Notes under the pieces: model-generated
What the model was told of the DNA's origin: nothing
The model's input: the letters and a program-made list of their open reading frames with translations, nothing else
The model's database searches: none
Assembly: GCF_024753215.1 (NCBI RefSeq)
Contig: NZ_JANUGV010000001.1
Location: forward strand, 124,001 to 188,000
Source: Massilia solisilvae
GTDB taxonomy: Bacteria; Pseudomonadota; Gammaproteobacteria; Burkholderiales; Burkholderiaceae_D
Length of the DNA stretch: 64,000 nt
Direction of reading: 5' to 3'
Part shown: piece after piece, positions 1 through 8,278 of the stretch
How the letters are laid out: each line of letters opens with the position of its first letter
Position numbering within the stretch: position 1 is the first letter of the stretch
Program-made: the position numbers and the translations under genes

Positions 1-157
1 GTAGCCGGAACCCGAGCGGCGGAGGATCCTTGTAGCGCCGGTCTTCTGGCGGGATCTCGGCCACTGCACGGCTGATCTGCATGATGAAGAGGCCTGCCGC
101 CGCACCGAATAGCACGGCCAGCAGTGTGACAACGAGCGTAACGGTCGATTGGGACAT
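1..157 (-). CDS. tadC: TadC-like pilus assembly protein, N-terminal fragment (cut by window edge)
   Basis: The reading frame starts at ATG 157 and runs off the left edge, leaving about 52 codons. It begins MSQSTVTLVVTLLAVLFG and has one hydrophobic segment near residues 5-27, as expected for the first membrane helix of a TadC/T2SSF inner-membrane protein. An AAGGTG ribosome site lies just upstream. It follows tadB by 15 bases in the same operon; tadB-tadC is the usual order in Tad loci. TadC would form the inner-membrane platform of the Flp pilus machine together with TadB. The identification rests mainly on position and the first helix. Confidence 0.7.
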   Translation of the reverse strand, partial: MSQSTVTLVVTLLAVLFGAAAGLFIMQISRAVAEIPPEDRRYKDPPPLGFRL

Positions 158-172
158 GCCGCACCTTTGTGG

Positions 173-1033
173 TCAGACGTCGATCGCAACGATCTTTCGG
201 ATGACGAAGATCCCTAGCGCCTCCAGGATGCCGATGACGGCGAGCGCACCCCAGCCCATCGGCGTGTGCCACAACACGCTCATCTCACCCGGTTCCATCT
301 GGTTCAGTACCAGCATCAGCCCGATGGGCAACATGCCCACGATCCAGGCTTGCAGCTTGCCCTGCGCCGTCAGGGCGCCGATCTTGCCCTCGATCTGCAG
401 GCGACTGCGCACCGTGTTGGCCGTACGTTCGAGCATTTCGGCCAGGCCGCCGCCGGTTTCGGACGCGATGCGCATTGCCGATACTGTGAGGATGGTGGTG
501 GGGGTGGGAATGCGCCGCGCCAGCCCGTTCAGGCTCTGTTCCAGCGTGGCGCCGAGCCTCTGCTCACGCAGGAGGAGGGTGAACTCCTGCCCGAGCGGGG
601 CTGGCGCTTCAATCACGAGCTGGCCGATCGCGGAGCGCAGGCTCAAGCCAGCGCGCAGTGCGCCAGACAGCATTGTCAACGCATCGGGCAGCTGCTCCTC
701 AAACCGGCGCAGGCGCCGCTGGCGCATGCGTGCAAACACGAAGCGCGGCATCAATCCTAGCGCTGCGCTCGCGCCCAGTCCGAGAACCACGTTGCGGAAG
801 AAGAGCCCAGTGAGGATACTGCCCAAGACGACAAGCGCCACGTGCGCCGCGAAGATTTTTCCGGGGTCCACGAACAGGAAGAACTCGCGTGCATGGAAGC
901 TGGTGCGCTCCGTGAACTGTGCGTGGTAGCGAGCCATCGCGCTCTTACCGATGTCGATGATGAACCACGCGAACATCGTCGCCGCAATGGCGGCAACGAT
1001 GGTCAGCGCAAGAAGGATGGCCTGGCTGTTCAT
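173..1033 (-). CDS. tadB: TadB-like inner-membrane pilus assembly protein (T2SSF domain)
   Basis: 286 residues. Hydrophobic segments lie near residues 5-27, 60-95 and at the C-terminus (about 230-280), flanking a cytoplasmic helical block around 110-225 that contains the T2SSF-type stretch LPDALTMLSGALRAGLSL. TadB is the polytopic platform protein that couples the TadA ATPase to pilin polymerisation. Its ATG overlaps the tadA stop (ATGA at 1030-1033), so translation is probably coupled. The length matches the family norm. Confidence 0.88.
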   Translation of the reverse strand: MNSQAILLALTIVAAIAATMFAWFIIDIGKSAMARYHAQFTERTSFHAREFFLFVDPGKIFAAHVALVVLGSILTGLFFRNVVLGLGASAALGLMPRFVFARMRQRRLRRFEEQLPDALTMLSGALRAGLSLRSAIGQLVIEAPAPLGQEFTLLLREQRLGATLEQSLNGLARRIPTPTTILTVSAMRIASETGGGLAEMLERTANTVRSRLQIEGKIGALTAQGKLQAWIVGMLPIGLMLVLNQMEPGEMSVLWHTPMGWGALAVIGILEALGIFVIRKIVAIDV

Positions 1034-2964
1034 CCGGCGGCTCCGTGGGAGAAGCCGCCGTCAGCTAATTCTGGCTCGCCCACCTCGTCGTAGCCATCAT
1101 CCATCTCCACATTCGCGACTACCGGTTTGAAGATGTCCATGTCAAGCGGGCGGCCCGAGAAGCGCAGCGCCTCGTAGAATGTGGGAGCCATGTCGCAGCC
1201 GGTGAAATAGCCGCGGATCTTTGTGCCATTGCCGTATCCCTGGTTCGCGAAACGGAACAGTTCCTGCAGCTGCAGTTTGCCGCTTTCGATGCCCGTCACT
1301 TCGGTGATGCTGGTGACCATGCGCGTGCCGCAGGCGAAGCGAGTCTGCTGCACTATCAGGTGGATAGCCGAAGCAATCTGGTCGCGAATGGCAGTCAGAG
1401 GCAGGTCCATCCCTGCCATCAGGACCATGGTCTCAAGGCGTGCCAGCCCGTCGCGTGGGCTGTTTGCGTGCAGAGTGGTCAGGGAACCGTCGTGGCCCGT
1501 ATTCATTGCCTGCAGCATGTCGAGCGCCTCGCCGCCGCGGCACTCGCCGACCACGATTCGGTCCGGGCGCATGCGCAGCGTGTTCCTGACCAGTTCCCGG
1601 ATCGGTATTGCCCCTTTGCCTTCACCGTTGGCAGGCCGGGACTCCAGGCTCACCCAGTGGTCGTGGTGCAGTTGCAGTTCGGCAGCGTCCTCCACCGTGA
1701 TGATTCGCTCTTCGTGGGGAATGAAGTTCGACAGGATATTCAGGAGGGTCGTCTTACCGGAGCCAGTCCCGCCCGAGACCACGATGTTCCTGCGCGCCGC
1801 AACGCACACCTCCAGAAACTCCGCCATCTCGGCACTCATCGAGCCCAGATCGACCAGATCCTGTGCGGTCATCTTGCGCTTTGCGAATTTACGGATCGTG
1901 AGCGTCGGTCCTTTTAAAGCCAGAGGCGGGATGATGGCGTTGACGCGTGACCCGTCCTTCAAGCGCGCGTCAACCATCGGCGACGATTCGTCGATGCGGC
2001 GCCCCAGCGGGGTGACGATCCGTTCAATGACGCCCAACACCGCACGGTCGCTGGTGAAGGTCAGCGGGTGCCGTTCGAGCCGGCCCTTGCGTTCGACGAA
2101 GATCTTGTCGAACTGGTTGACCATGATTTCGGTGACGCCGTTATCCTCCAGTAGTTCTTCGAGCGGGCCCAGGCCAACCGCTTCGTCGAGAACCTGCTTG
2201 GCCAGCAACTCCCGGTCGAGCTCGGGTGGAATGGCCGTCTGCAGTTCCCCGATGATATCGAGGATGAAATTGTTCGTTTCCTCGCGCAGCTGGGCATCGC
2301 TCATTTTGGACACGTCGTGCCGGCGCAGGTCCATTCGCTCCAGCAAGGCCGCGTGGAGCCGCCCACGCCATTCGAATTCCAGCTGCTTCTGTTTGGACAG
2401 CGGCGGCAATGTGCGTGCTGGTTCCTCCGGCGCCGGTGCTGGTGCGCGCGGCTGTCTCGGCGAATGCCGATCCGGCAAGGAATGGTGCTGGCCCAACTGC
2501 TCGGCCGCCGGAGGTGCTGCGCTTACGTGCAGCGCCTCCACCTGGCCCGCCGCTGCAGCGTTGGCACGCCGGTCTTCTTGGAGGCGGCGCCGTTCCACGC
2601 CGGCGTACTCGCGCACCACGCCTTTGGCGCGGCGGTCCGGCGAGCTTGGCGCCCTGCGGTTTGTTCCTATGGCTGGCATCTCGGCCACGCGCAGTTTGTA
2701 CGGGCCGATCGAGATGACGTCGGAGGGAGTGAGCGGCCCATGCTGACCGGTCACGCGCATGCCGTTGACGGTCAGGCCCAGGTAGCTTCCCATGTCCTCG
2801 ATTAGCACGCCCGATGGCGTCTTCATGAAGCGGGCGTGCTGCTTGCTCACGCGCCAGCTGTCGAGGTGGACATCGTTGCGTGGGCTGCTTCCCGCGACGC
2901 ACTCGTCGGGAACTTCGAGCGGTTTGACGCTGCCGTCAGAATGGATGATCTCTATCTTGAACAT
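1030..2964 (-). CDS. tadA: TadA/CpaF-type secretion ATPase with N-terminal FHA domain
   Basis: 644 residues, longer than the usual TadA because of an N-terminal forkhead-associated domain (about 1-95) with G25, R29, S40-x-x-H43 and N67 in the expected phosphothreonine-binding pattern. A Pro/Ala/Arg-rich linker (about 100-190) leads into a type II/IV secretion ATPase: Walker A GGTGSGKT at 398-405, Walker B with E474 (VVGE) and the His box around 489-503 (TGHDGSLTTLHA). It powers Flp pilus assembly at the inner membrane. It lies between the secretin gene and tadB. No separate tadZ/cpaE gene is visible in the window. Confidence 0.93.
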   Translation of the reverse strand: MFKIEIIHSDGSVKPLEVPDECVAGSSPRNDVHLDSWRVSKQHARFMKTPSGVLIEDMGSYLGLTVNGMRVTGQHGPLTPSDVISIGPYKLRVAEMPAIGTNRRAPSSPDRRAKGVVREYAGVERRRLQEDRRANAAAAGQVEALHVSAAPPAAEQLGQHHSLPDRHSPRQPRAPAPAPEEPARTLPPLSKQKQLEFEWRGRLHAALLERMDLRRHDVSKMSDAQLREETNNFILDIIGELQTAIPPELDRELLAKQVLDEAVGLGPLEELLEDNGVTEIMVNQFDKIFVERKGRLERHPLTFTSDRAVLGVIERIVTPLGRRIDESSPMVDARLKDGSRVNAIIPPLALKGPTLTIRKFAKRKMTAQDLVDLGSMSAEMAEFLEVCVAARRNIVVSGGTGSGKTTLLNILSNFIPHEERIITVEDAAELQLHHDHWVSLESRPANGEGKGAIPIRELVRNTLRMRPDRIVVGECRGGEALDMLQAMNTGHDGSLTTLHANSPRDGLARLETMVLMAGMDLPLTAIRDQIASAIHLIVQQTRFACGTRMVTSITEVTGIESGKLQLQELFRFANQGYGNGTKIRGYFTGCDMAPTFYEALRFSGRPLDMDIFKPVVANVEMDDGYDEVGEPELADGGFSHGAAG

Positions 2965-2977
2965 GGCGGTCTGTGGC

Positions 2978-4507
2978 TTAGTTGGTGCCGCGGCCCTGCT
3001 GCAGCGGATTGCTCAAGTAGGGCGGCGCGCCGAGGTTTTGCTCCAGGCGCTCGTTAGTCCGCTCGATCCTGTCCTGCAAAGCGGGTGTGTGGCTGTCGAC
3101 CAGGTGCGGAGTCACGAACACCACCAGTTCAGTCTCCTTGTTCTGAAAGCGCTTCGAGCGGAACAGCGCCCCAAGGACCGGGATGTTGCCCAGGAACGGA
3201 AGACCCTCGATGTCGGTGCTGACGCTGCGCTGCAGAAGGCCGGACAGGACGATGGTCTCGCCGGGCTTCACGTTGAACTCGGTGCGGGTGCGCCTTGTCA
3301 GCAGCGCGGGACCGTTCGTGGTTGAGACAGAGGTGTCGATCGAGCTGACTTCCGAATCGATGACGGCCCGGATCGCGCCGCTGCGGGCCACCCGGGGCTC
3401 GATATCAAGCCGCACGCCGTACGGTTTGAACTGCACGGTGACCCCGTTGACGCTGGCAACCGAATAAGGGATCTCGCCGCCGGCGTGGAAGGTAGCCTTG
3501 TAGCCGCTGCGGGTCGAAAGCTGCGGCTCGGCCAGTACGGATGCCGTGCCTTTCTGTTCAAGTGCTTGCAGGGTCGCGTTCAGGCCAAGGTTCACGGCAC
3601 TGGTCACAATCGGGCTGGACGGATAGACCAGGCCGGTGGACTCGCTGGGGGTGATGGGCGCGCCGGCACCGGCTCCAGGCAGCGCGATGGACAGGCCGCT
3701 GGTGTCGCCGCGCGCCACCGGACGCCATATGGCACCGACCGCAGCGCCGCCCGCTGTTCCCCATTTGAGTCCGAGATCGCGCAACTGGCTGCGGGGGAAC
3801 TCGACAACCTTCACGTCCATCATGACGGTTTGTTCCCAGCCGACGGCACCGGTGAAGTTGACGATCTGCGGGTAGCGTTTTGTCAGTTCGGCGACCTTGT
3901 CGCGGTCGGCGTCGCTCAGGTCGTCGCCTTCGACGATGACTTTGTCGCCGACCACGGTGGCCTTCGCCTTCGGAATCGTCGACAGGAAGCCAGCGATCTC
4001 GCGAGCATACCGGGTCATGTCGTTGGCGATGACGTTAACCTTGATTCGCTGGTAGCGGCCGTCCCCGGTCCAGACGTAAAGCATCGTGGTCCCCGCACCG
4101 TTCGCAAACACGATGATGTCCTTGCCATCCAAGGCATTGGCGGTGATGACCTGGCCGCTGCCGACGGCGATGCGCGCAACGCCCGGTGCTGAGAAAACGC
4201 GCGATTCGCCAACGAACATTTCGAGTTCCTGCGCTGGCTCCGCAGCATCGGGTTGGGCGAGCGGCTGCGAGTCTGCGAGATCCTGGGCGCCGGGCGTCCC
4301 TGCCATTACCTTGCCCGCAGTGAGGCTGGTTTGCGGCACGGTGGCAGGCGGTTTTGGCCACACCGGCGCCGATGCCACGGCTAGGAGGGCCATCAAACTG
4401 GCGACCATGATCGCCCGGTGGCTCCACGGCTTTGGCGATGTGGCGTTCCCCGGCATGGAAACAGCCCTTGCAAGATCACCACGCGCTGGTTGAATTTGTT
4501 TTGTCAT
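2978..4507 (-). CDS. cpaC: CpaC/RcpA-type outer-membrane secretin of the Tad pilus
   Basis: 509 residues. An N-terminal signal or anchor segment lies around residues 30-50. A pilus-secretin N-domain with a BON-like region follows (about 90-210), then the secretin core (about 260-480) with the typical KPGETIVLSGLL and ELVVFVTPHLV stretches. The protein forms the outer-membrane channel for the Flp pilus. It sits between cpaB and tadA, the standard order. Start 4507 gives a signal sequence only after about 30 residues; a downstream Met (MPGNATS, residue 19) is an alternative start. Confidence 0.9.
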   Translation of the reverse strand: MTKQIQPARGDLARAVSMPGNATSPKPWSHRAIMVASLMALLAVASAPVWPKPPATVPQTSLTAGKVMAGTPGAQDLADSQPLAQPDAAEPAQELEMFVGESRVFSAPGVARIAVGSGQVITANALDGKDIIVFANGAGTTMLYVWTGDGRYQRIKVNVIANDMTRYAREIAGFLSTIPKAKATVVGDKVIVEGDDLSDADRDKVAELTKRYPQIVNFTGAVGWEQTVMMDVKVVEFPRSQLRDLGLKWGTAGGAAVGAIWRPVARGDTSGLSIALPGAGAGAPITPSESTGLVYPSSPIVTSAVNLGLNATLQALEQKGTASVLAEPQLSTRSGYKATFHAGGEIPYSVASVNGVTVQFKPYGVRLDIEPRVARSGAIRAVIDSEVSSIDTSVSTTNGPALLTRRTRTEFNVKPGETIVLSGLLQRSVSTDIEGLPFLGNIPVLGALFRSKRFQNKETELVVFVTPHLVDSHTPALQDRIERTNERLEQNLGAPPYLSNPLQQGRGTN

Positions 4508-4561
4508 GGCTCGTCGCTTTCTATAAACAGATTCTGGAATTGGGCAGCGCTTGCCGCGGTG

Positions 4562-5521
4562 TCAGGGGACTGCTTGTCCCGGAGCGAGGGCAGCGCCGGC
4601 GGGCAACGCTGCGACCGTATAGCCCGACGCAGTTGCGATCGTGGGCGTTACGCTCGCCGGCACAGGCAACGGAGGGCGGGGACTATTGAGACGCAGCGCT
4701 TCCGGCGCGAATTTCGCGCCACTACCTCCATACAGCACCGGCACCTGGCGCATCCCCTGCGGCCCCTGGTGCGCCACGCGCCGACTGCCGAACAGCGAAG
4801 CCAAATCCAGGCTCCTGTTACCGATCGGTGCCTTGTCGTTCGGATTGCGAAGCAGGGCAGTCAGTTTGCCGGTTTCGCGGGCCATGATGATGCTGGTGGC
4901 CTGCTCCGGAGTGGTATTCAAGGTTACCGTCGCAAATTGCGTTTTCTCGCCGCTCCTGGCGTCATCGACCACCCGCTGGCCAGTGGCCATTACCTGTACG
5001 CTTTGCAGCAGCGGCAACACCACCTTCTGGCCGTTCTGGTCGACTGCGAACATCAGGTCGATCAAGTCGCCCGGCTCGAGCATGCCGGAGATGGAATTGA
5101 TCTCATCGACCACAACGGTGATTGCCCGCTGGCCGGGCGCCAGGCGGGCTGAAAACGTAGGGACGTGCTGCGCTTCCATCTGGCTCCACATGATCATCTC
5201 GCCACTTCTGAGGTTGTAGGCGATGGCCTTGCCGTCGATACGGGGGAAGTCCTCCGGCCGAATTGCGCCGGACTGCGCGAAATCGACCGGAATTTTGCGT
5301 ACTGCGAGGGATTGGTTACTGAGCTTGGTGCCGGCCGTGATTTCGGTCTTTGCCACGACGACGTCGACCGTTTCGTGCTTGGATGCCGCTGCGATGGCTT
5401 CCACCTGGTGGCTAAGGAAGCTGCGAGCTCCCAGTGCAGTTAGTACGCCGATGGCCAGTGCAACGCCCAGCGACAGCCAGGTCTTGTTAATGTTGCGCAG
5501 TGATTGGAAATTGATTTTCAT
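4562..5521 (-). CDS. cpaB: CpaB/RcpC-type Flp pilus assembly protein
   Basis: 319 residues with one N-terminal transmembrane helix (about 13-33) and a periplasmic SAF domain (about 48-110, containing VVVAKTEITAGTKLS and DGKAIAYNLRSGEMI), then the RcpC-type domain with GDLIDLMF. The C-terminal 60 residues are Pro/Ala-rich. CpaB/RcpC proteins are periplasmic partners of the secretin. The gene directly precedes cpaC, as in most Tad loci. Confidence 0.92.
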   Translation of the reverse strand: MKINFQSLRNINKTWLSLGVALAIGVLTALGARSFLSHQVEAIAAASKHETVDVVVAKTEITAGTKLSNQSLAVRKIPVDFAQSGAIRPEDFPRIDGKAIAYNLRSGEMIMWSQMEAQHVPTFSARLAPGQRAITVVVDEINSISGMLEPGDLIDLMFAVDQNGQKVVLPLLQSVQVMATGQRVVDDARSGEKTQFATVTLNTTPEQATSIIMARETGKLTALLRNPNDKAPIGNRSLDLASLFGSRRVAHQGPQGMRQVPVLYGGSGAKFAPEALRLNSPRPPLPVPASVTPTIATASGYTVAALPAGAALAPGQAVP

Positions 5522-5523
5522 GG

Positions 5524-5709
5524 TCAGCCTGGAAGAGAAATGGCATAGCTAAATTTGCGATAGGCGGTGCCGAACGCCTGGATCAGCTGCCACAGAACGC
5601 TGTCCTGTCCCGACATGCCAAGGCCAAGCGCGAGCGCGAGTGCGCCGCAAACGACGAGGTATTCCATGCTTGACTGCCCGCGCGCATGCCAAGTGGGAGG
5701 AAGCTTCAT
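5524..5709 (-). CDS. 61-residue Flp/TadE-like minor pilin
   Basis: Very short protein with an intact type IVb prepilin signature: G11 followed by QSSMEY, which puts Glu at +5 and Tyr at +6 after the predicted cleavage site, then a hydrophobic stretch of about 17 residues. The mature product would be only about 50 residues. Its ATG overlaps the stop of the upstream gene (ATGA at 5706-5709), and cpaB starts 2 bases after its stop, so it is embedded in the operon. It resembles Flp1/TadE in its processing signal but is distinct from the main Flp pilin at 9669-9953. The role as a minor pilin or pseudopilin is inferred. Confidence 0.72.
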   Translation of the reverse strand: MKLPPTWHARGQSSMEYLVVCGALALALGLGMSGQDSVLWQLIQAFGTAYRKFSYAISLPG

Positions 5710-6479
5710 TTGGCCCCCCCGTACACGACCCGGTTCATGACGATCACGCTTTTTCCGCTGGCATCGCTAAACAGCACCGCAGTCGCCTCGGCGCCCGGAC
5801 GCTTGAAAAACAGGGTTCGCGCGTCGGGAGCGAGATGCGTACGTGCGTGGATGGCCTTGGACGGGCCAGCCTCCCGTTCGAAACTAAAGCCGTTCGCACG
5901 CAGCATGCGCTGGACGTATTCACTGTTTACGCCGATGCTGTGCGAGTTGATGACCGCATCATGTTCGGCACGGGTTCCGCCGTCGATGGACGACGTGTGG
6001 CTCGCCAGGGTCGAGCCAGGCGGCAAGGCAGACAGCAAGCGGCGGGCAGCAGCATCTGCGGGTTCGTGCTGGTCGATTGGTGGCCGGGTGACTGCGATCA
6101 CCCCTCGCGTGCCAAAGCCGGCAGGATCCAGCTGCACCGTCATGTAGTACCGGCCTTCTCCGCGGCCCAGCACCAGCGTGTTTCCCCGACGGTCTTCCAT
6201 GAGTGGTTCCCCGAGCACCTGCCGGAAGGATGCCGTCAGCGCGGCAGGGCTAACACTCGAGACGAAGCCACGCATCCTGACCGGTGTGCCATTGACGACC
6301 ACCTCCTGCCCAATATCGAATGTCTCCACCTGCTGCGGGACGCGAACCTGCGGCCACGGCGCATCACCCTGCGCTGCGAATGCTGGGTTGAACAGCGTTT
6401 GCGCAGCAAGTGCAACAACCACCTGCTTTAGGCCGCATTTACTGGCGGCAACTTTTAGGTCGCGAGTGGTGCGTGCCAT
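5706..6479 (-). CDS. Tad-locus exported protein of unknown function
   Basis: 257 residues with a probable Sec signal (hydrophobic region about 18-35 ending NPAFAAQ). The mature part has no motif I recognise; it is soluble-looking, with a region around residues 60-190 containing HDAVINSHSIG. It lies inside the Tad operon, 39 bases after the TadE-like gene and overlapping the mini-pilin gene by 4 bases, so a periplasmic or outer-membrane role in pilus assembly is likely from context only. Confidence 0.75.
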   Translation of the reverse strand: MARTTRDLKVAASKCGLKQVVVALAAQTLFNPAFAAQGDAPWPQVRVPQQVETFDIGQEVVVNGTPVRMRGFVSSVSPAALTASFRQVLGEPLMEDRRGNTLVLGRGEGRYYMTVQLDPAGFGTRGVIAVTRPPIDQHEPADAAARRLLSALPPGSTLASHTSSIDGGTRAEHDAVINSHSIGVNSEYVQRMLRANGFSFEREAGPSKAIHARTHLAPDARTLFFKRPGAEATAVLFSDASGKSVIVMNRVVYGGAK

Positions 6480-6518
6480 GGCAGGACCTCATGCAAAGTA
6501 CGGGGATAACTGCGTCAG

Positions 6519-7340
6519 CTACTTCAATCGGTCCGACGGGACGACGTCTTGCCAGAAACTGAGTTGCCCAAGTTGCGGAGGCTGTACCTTGCCCGCTTCG
6601 AAAGGCGTGATGAACCCATCGGCTATCGATGCAATTTTCCTGAGTTGGGTACCGGGGACCAGTAGTTTGCTATCGATGCGAGAGACTACTTTCGCCGGCG
6701 TGTCCGCATCCCAGCCATTCACGACTACGCTGGTATGGCGGGTTATCGAAAGATCGATCGTATCGAACGGTTGGTACGACTTAAGGAAGGCAGGCGTCTT
6801 GGCGAGCTTGACGCTGACATTGCCGGTGAAGATGCCGGCTGCCTTCAAGCTTAGCTGCTCGGCTATCTTAGTCTCGACACCCGTGCCCGCGGTCTTGTTG
6901 AATGGATCGCCGTCCGTTGACGCCGTGAAGCCGTTTGCTTGTGAAGGGCTGGCACTGTCGCCGAAACTGATGGCGACGTCGGCGTCAAAGTCGGCGATCA
7001 GTGGTTCGTTGGTTGGACCACGCCAAAAGAGGTTCCTGTGTGCGTCAAAATTGCCCGCAGTGTCGTTCGTTTTGATCGGTGCGTCGGGGTTGCTGAAGAA
7101 CCGGCGCCGCACCTCCGCGGCCAGTTGTGCCGGGTCCTTCCAGCTGTTCTGCCATTCGTTGCGCACAGCCGCATCGAAGGCGACGTAGCGGCTGGCCATC
7201 TGGGTCTGGTGAGCGATATCCTGATACTTGGCGATCAGGGGCATTAGCAGGAAGAGCGGTACCAGTGCCAGCGCCACCACCAAAAATTCGGTCAGCGCCT
7301 GCCCGTTGCATCGCGCCACGGCTTTCGGAGGCAAGCTCAT
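6519..7340 (-). CDS. TadE-like pseudopilin
   Basis: 273 residues. The N-terminus has a prepilin-type site: G13 followed by QALTEF (Glu at +5), then a hydrophobic helix of about 20 residues (LVVALALVPLFLLMPLI). The remaining 230 residues form a periplasmic domain with no recognised motif. This architecture is that of TadE/TadF pseudopilins processed by the Tad prepilin peptidase. The ATG overlaps the upstream stop (ATGA at 7337-7340). Confidence 0.75.
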   Translation of the reverse strand: MSLPPKAVARCNGQALTEFLVVALALVPLFLLMPLIAKYQDIAHQTQMASRYVAFDAAVRNEWQNSWKDPAQLAAEVRRRFFSNPDAPIKTNDTAGNFDAHRNLFWRGPTNEPLIADFDADVAISFGDSASPSQANGFTASTDGDPFNKTAGTGVETKIAEQLSLKAAGIFTGNVSVKLAKTPAFLKSYQPFDTIDLSITRHTSVVVNGWDADTPAKVVSRIDSKLLVPGTQLRKIASIADGFITPFEAGKVQPPQLGQLSFWQDVVPSDRLK

Positions 7341-8278
7341 TTACGTCTCGTGATATTGGTGACCTGGAAGCCGTCGGCCAGATATGGCGCGAACACGGAG
7401 GCGTTCACGGACGCATCCAACTGTGCCTTCAGCGCTTGGGCGTTCGAGCCCGCGATATTGGTCCACTCGAGCTCGATGCCCGCACCGCCCCCTTTACGGA
7501 CCGCGCTGTAACCCGGGAACGAGCCACCACGCGAGATGCAAACCGTGCCGAACATCTGCGTCTCCACCTCGCATTCGATTCCGGTGATCGTTTTGCGCTC
7601 GCCGGTCTTGACTGGCGCAAATTGCTTCATCGCCTGTTCCATTGCGGCTAACGCCGCTTGGGATGGCGCATTCCTGGCGCCCGCCCGACCGATCGCGGCC
7701 GAGCTCTGCGGGGCGATATTCACGACAACCGGCGCACCGCCATGTGCCCGCGCATCGCAAACGCCGTGCGCAATCTTATGGTCGAAGTCGATCTGGCAAG
7801 TTCCCTTGGTGGATGCCAGCGTTGCCACCACCCTGCGGGTTTCTATCAGACTGCAATCGGTGGGATTTAGGCCGTACACGAGCGTGGTGCTATACGTTAT
7901 CTTTCGATTTGCGGCCTCATAGGTGTCGCTCTGAAAGCTTTGCACATAGTCCGGCCAGACCCGCGGTGGTTTGCTATGGCCGCTGAGGGGGGAGCGAACG
8001 CAGCTTTGAACATCGGCCTTCAATTCATCCAACAAGGCAACATGACCTTTTTCGCCTTCGACATAACCGTGAAGGCGCACCCAGTGAACCTTCTCCGATT
8101 CCCGGCCCGCACCGAGCTTTTCATGTGGCAGTGGCGAGTTGATCAGCATGGTTTCGTTTTCCGTCGTGGCGTTTGCAGGCGACCAAGCCAATCCAGTCAA
8201 GGCAAGTAATAGGTCGGCGCCGTGCCCTGGCCGCAGTCGCGAAATGCTGCGTTCCGTGCTCTTTCGATTGGTGCTCAT
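7337..8278 (-). CDS. Tad-locus exported protein of unknown function
   Basis: 313 residues from ATG 8278, chosen because it overlaps the upstream stop (ATGA at 8275-8278) and has a GGGAGA ribosome site; an open frame extends further but without support. A hydrophobic segment around residues 22-38 ending SPANAT looks like a signal peptide. The mature part has several cysteines (for example in VQSCVRS, PTDCSLIE, GTCQIDF, GVCDARA, GIECEVE, GTVCISR), suggesting a disulphide-bonded periplasmic or surface protein. No family recognised; a role with the pilus is inferred from position. Confidence 0.72.
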   Translation of the reverse strand: MSTNRKSTERSISRLRPGHGADLLLALTGLAWSPANATTENETMLINSPLPHEKLGAGRESEKVHWVRLHGYVEGEKGHVALLDELKADVQSCVRSPLSGHSKPPRVWPDYVQSFQSDTYEAANRKITYSTTLVYGLNPTDCSLIETRRVVATLASTKGTCQIDFDHKIAHGVCDARAHGGAPVVVNIAPQSSAAIGRAGARNAPSQAALAAMEQAMKQFAPVKTGERKTITGIECEVETQMFGTVCISRGGSFPGYSAVRKGGGAGIELEWTNIAGSNAQALKAQLDASVNASVFAPYLADGFQVTNITRRK

